From NCBI GenBank assembly GCA_021199405.1, contig JAJQID010000120.1:1-6544 (forward strand): 6,544 nucleotides of DNA. The letters run 5' to 3'. This DNA is from Lachnospiraceae bacterium (GTDB lineage: Bacteria > Bacillota > Clostridia > Lachnospirales > Lachnospiraceae). Below are positions 5,920-6,544 of the stretch, in pieces. The translations under genes were made by a program, and so were the position numbers. The notes under the pieces were generated by a model, which did not search any database, was not told the origin of the DNA, and saw only the letters and a list, made by a program, of their open reading frames with translations. How positions within the stretch are numbered: the stretch's first letter is position 1; each line of letters starts with the position of its first letter.

Positions 5920-6544
5920 CAGCCGATGCTGCCTTTCATCTCCAGACGAATCAGGTTATTCATCTCAACAGCATATTCCAACGGAAGCTCCTTGGACACA
6001 TTGTCCGCGAAGCCGCCCACGATCATGGCCCGGGCATTCTCCTCGCTGATGCCTCTGGACATCAGGTAAAACACCGCCTCGTCACTGATACGCCCGATCT
6101 TGGCCTCATGGCCTACGTCCGCATCACCGCAGCGGATATCCATGGCAGGAATGGTGTCGGATTGTGAAATATCGTCCAGCATCAGAGACTGGCAGGAAAC
6201 TGCCGCCTTGCTGTGCTTCGCCTTCTCCTGAATGGTAACCGCGCTTCTGAAGGTGCTGATGCCCCCGTCCTTGGAAATAGACTTGGTATTAATATAGGAA
6301 GAAGTTCCCTCCCCCACATGCACCACCTTGGCGCCGGTATCCAGATTCTGCCCCTGTCCGGCAAAGGTAATACCGGTGAACTCCATGCGGGAATTTTTGC
6401 CCTTCAGAATGGTCATGGGATACAGGTAGGATACATGAGAACCGAAGGAGCCGGACACCCACTCCATGGTGCCGCCCTCCTCCACCACCGCCCGCTTGGT
6501 GTTCAGGTTGTACATATTCTTGGACCAGTTCTCAATGGTGGAGT
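5919..6544 (-). CDS. sufB: SufB, Fe-S cluster scaffold subunit (C-terminal part; 5' end off window)
   Basis: The last 207 residues of SufB, the core subunit on which the Fe-S cluster is built together with SufC and SufD. The frame stays open to the right edge and reads STIENWSKN before the first Met (at 6515), so that Met is internal; roughly the C-terminal 45% of the protein is visible. Seen: KRAVVEEG, MEWVSGSFGSH, a Cys in AVSCQSL that lines up with E. coli Cys405 (same distance to the conserved HE pair), HEAKIG with that His-Glu pair, AVFYLMSRGI and the family ending YAVEMNNLI...GSIG. The stop lies 14 bp before sufD. The order B-D-S-U suggests that sufC and the operon promoter lie further right. 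Confidence 0.96.
   Translation of the reverse strand, partial: STIENWSKNMYNLNTKRAVVEEGGTMEWVSGSFGSHVSYLYPMTILKGKNSRMEFTGITFAGQGQNLDTGAKVVHVGEGTSSYINTKSISKDGGISTFRSAVTIQEKAKHSKAAVSCQSLMLDDISQSDTIPAMDIRCGDADVGHEAKIGRISDEAVFYLMSRGISEENARAMIVGGFADNVSKELPLEYAVEMNNLIRLEMKGSIG

Noticed and set aside
1..6544. CRISPR arrays, tRNA or rRNA genes, insertion sequences, phage genes or a defence system
   Set aside because: No regular direct repeats, RNA gene signatures, transposase or integrase motifs, or terminal inverted repeats were seen.

Overview
This window looks like chromosomal DNA from a Gram-positive, gut-type Clostridia (Lachnospiraceae-like). The evidence is the Firmicutes-style suf gene order with the SufU scaffold, strong AGGAGG-type ribosome binding sites, a Lys-rich lipoprotein signal peptide, and moderately GC-rich genes with AT-rich spacers. 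The taxonomic call is an inference from gene content. Every intact gene is on the minus strand, so transcription runs from right to left.

Right part (3124-6544): the 3' end of an iron-sulfur cluster assembly operon, in transcription order sufB (5' end off the window), sufD, sufS, sufU. The genes are tightly packed: a 14 bp gap between sufB and sufD, an ATGA overlap between sufD and sufS, and an 11 bp overlap between sufS and sufU, where sufU uses a TTG start with its Shine-Dalgarno site inside sufS. SufS takes sulfur from cysteine, SufU accepts it, and SufB/SufD (with SufC, presumably encoded upstream outside the window) build the cluster. The key catalytic and ligand residues are present.

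Middle (about 2897-3106): on the plus strand, pointing toward the suf operon, lies a 69-codon open frame without a start codon. It encodes the last part of a sensor histidine kinase ATPase domain (F box, G2 box and C-terminal strand). The rest of the kinase is missing, so this is a scar of a deletion or replacement. Its broken edge sits directly at the upstream region of the next gene.

Left-centre (406-2859): a large gene for an 817-residue secreted lipoprotein of the alpha/beta-hydrolase type, most like bacterial tannases/feruloyl-esterase relatives. It has a GGSGG serine motif, Asp-rich possible calcium loops, a roughly 130-residue Gly/Asp/Ser/Thr low-complexity insertion with LPDG/LPGD repeats, and a later acid/His segment. 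It ends before a strong bidirectional terminator (311-344). Positions 1-300 are AT-rich and hold no gene I can support.

No clearly new multi-gene system is visible. The points most worth a second look are the kinase scar next to the esterase gene, the unusual layout of the esterase, and the possible lack of a terminator between sufU and the esterase gene.
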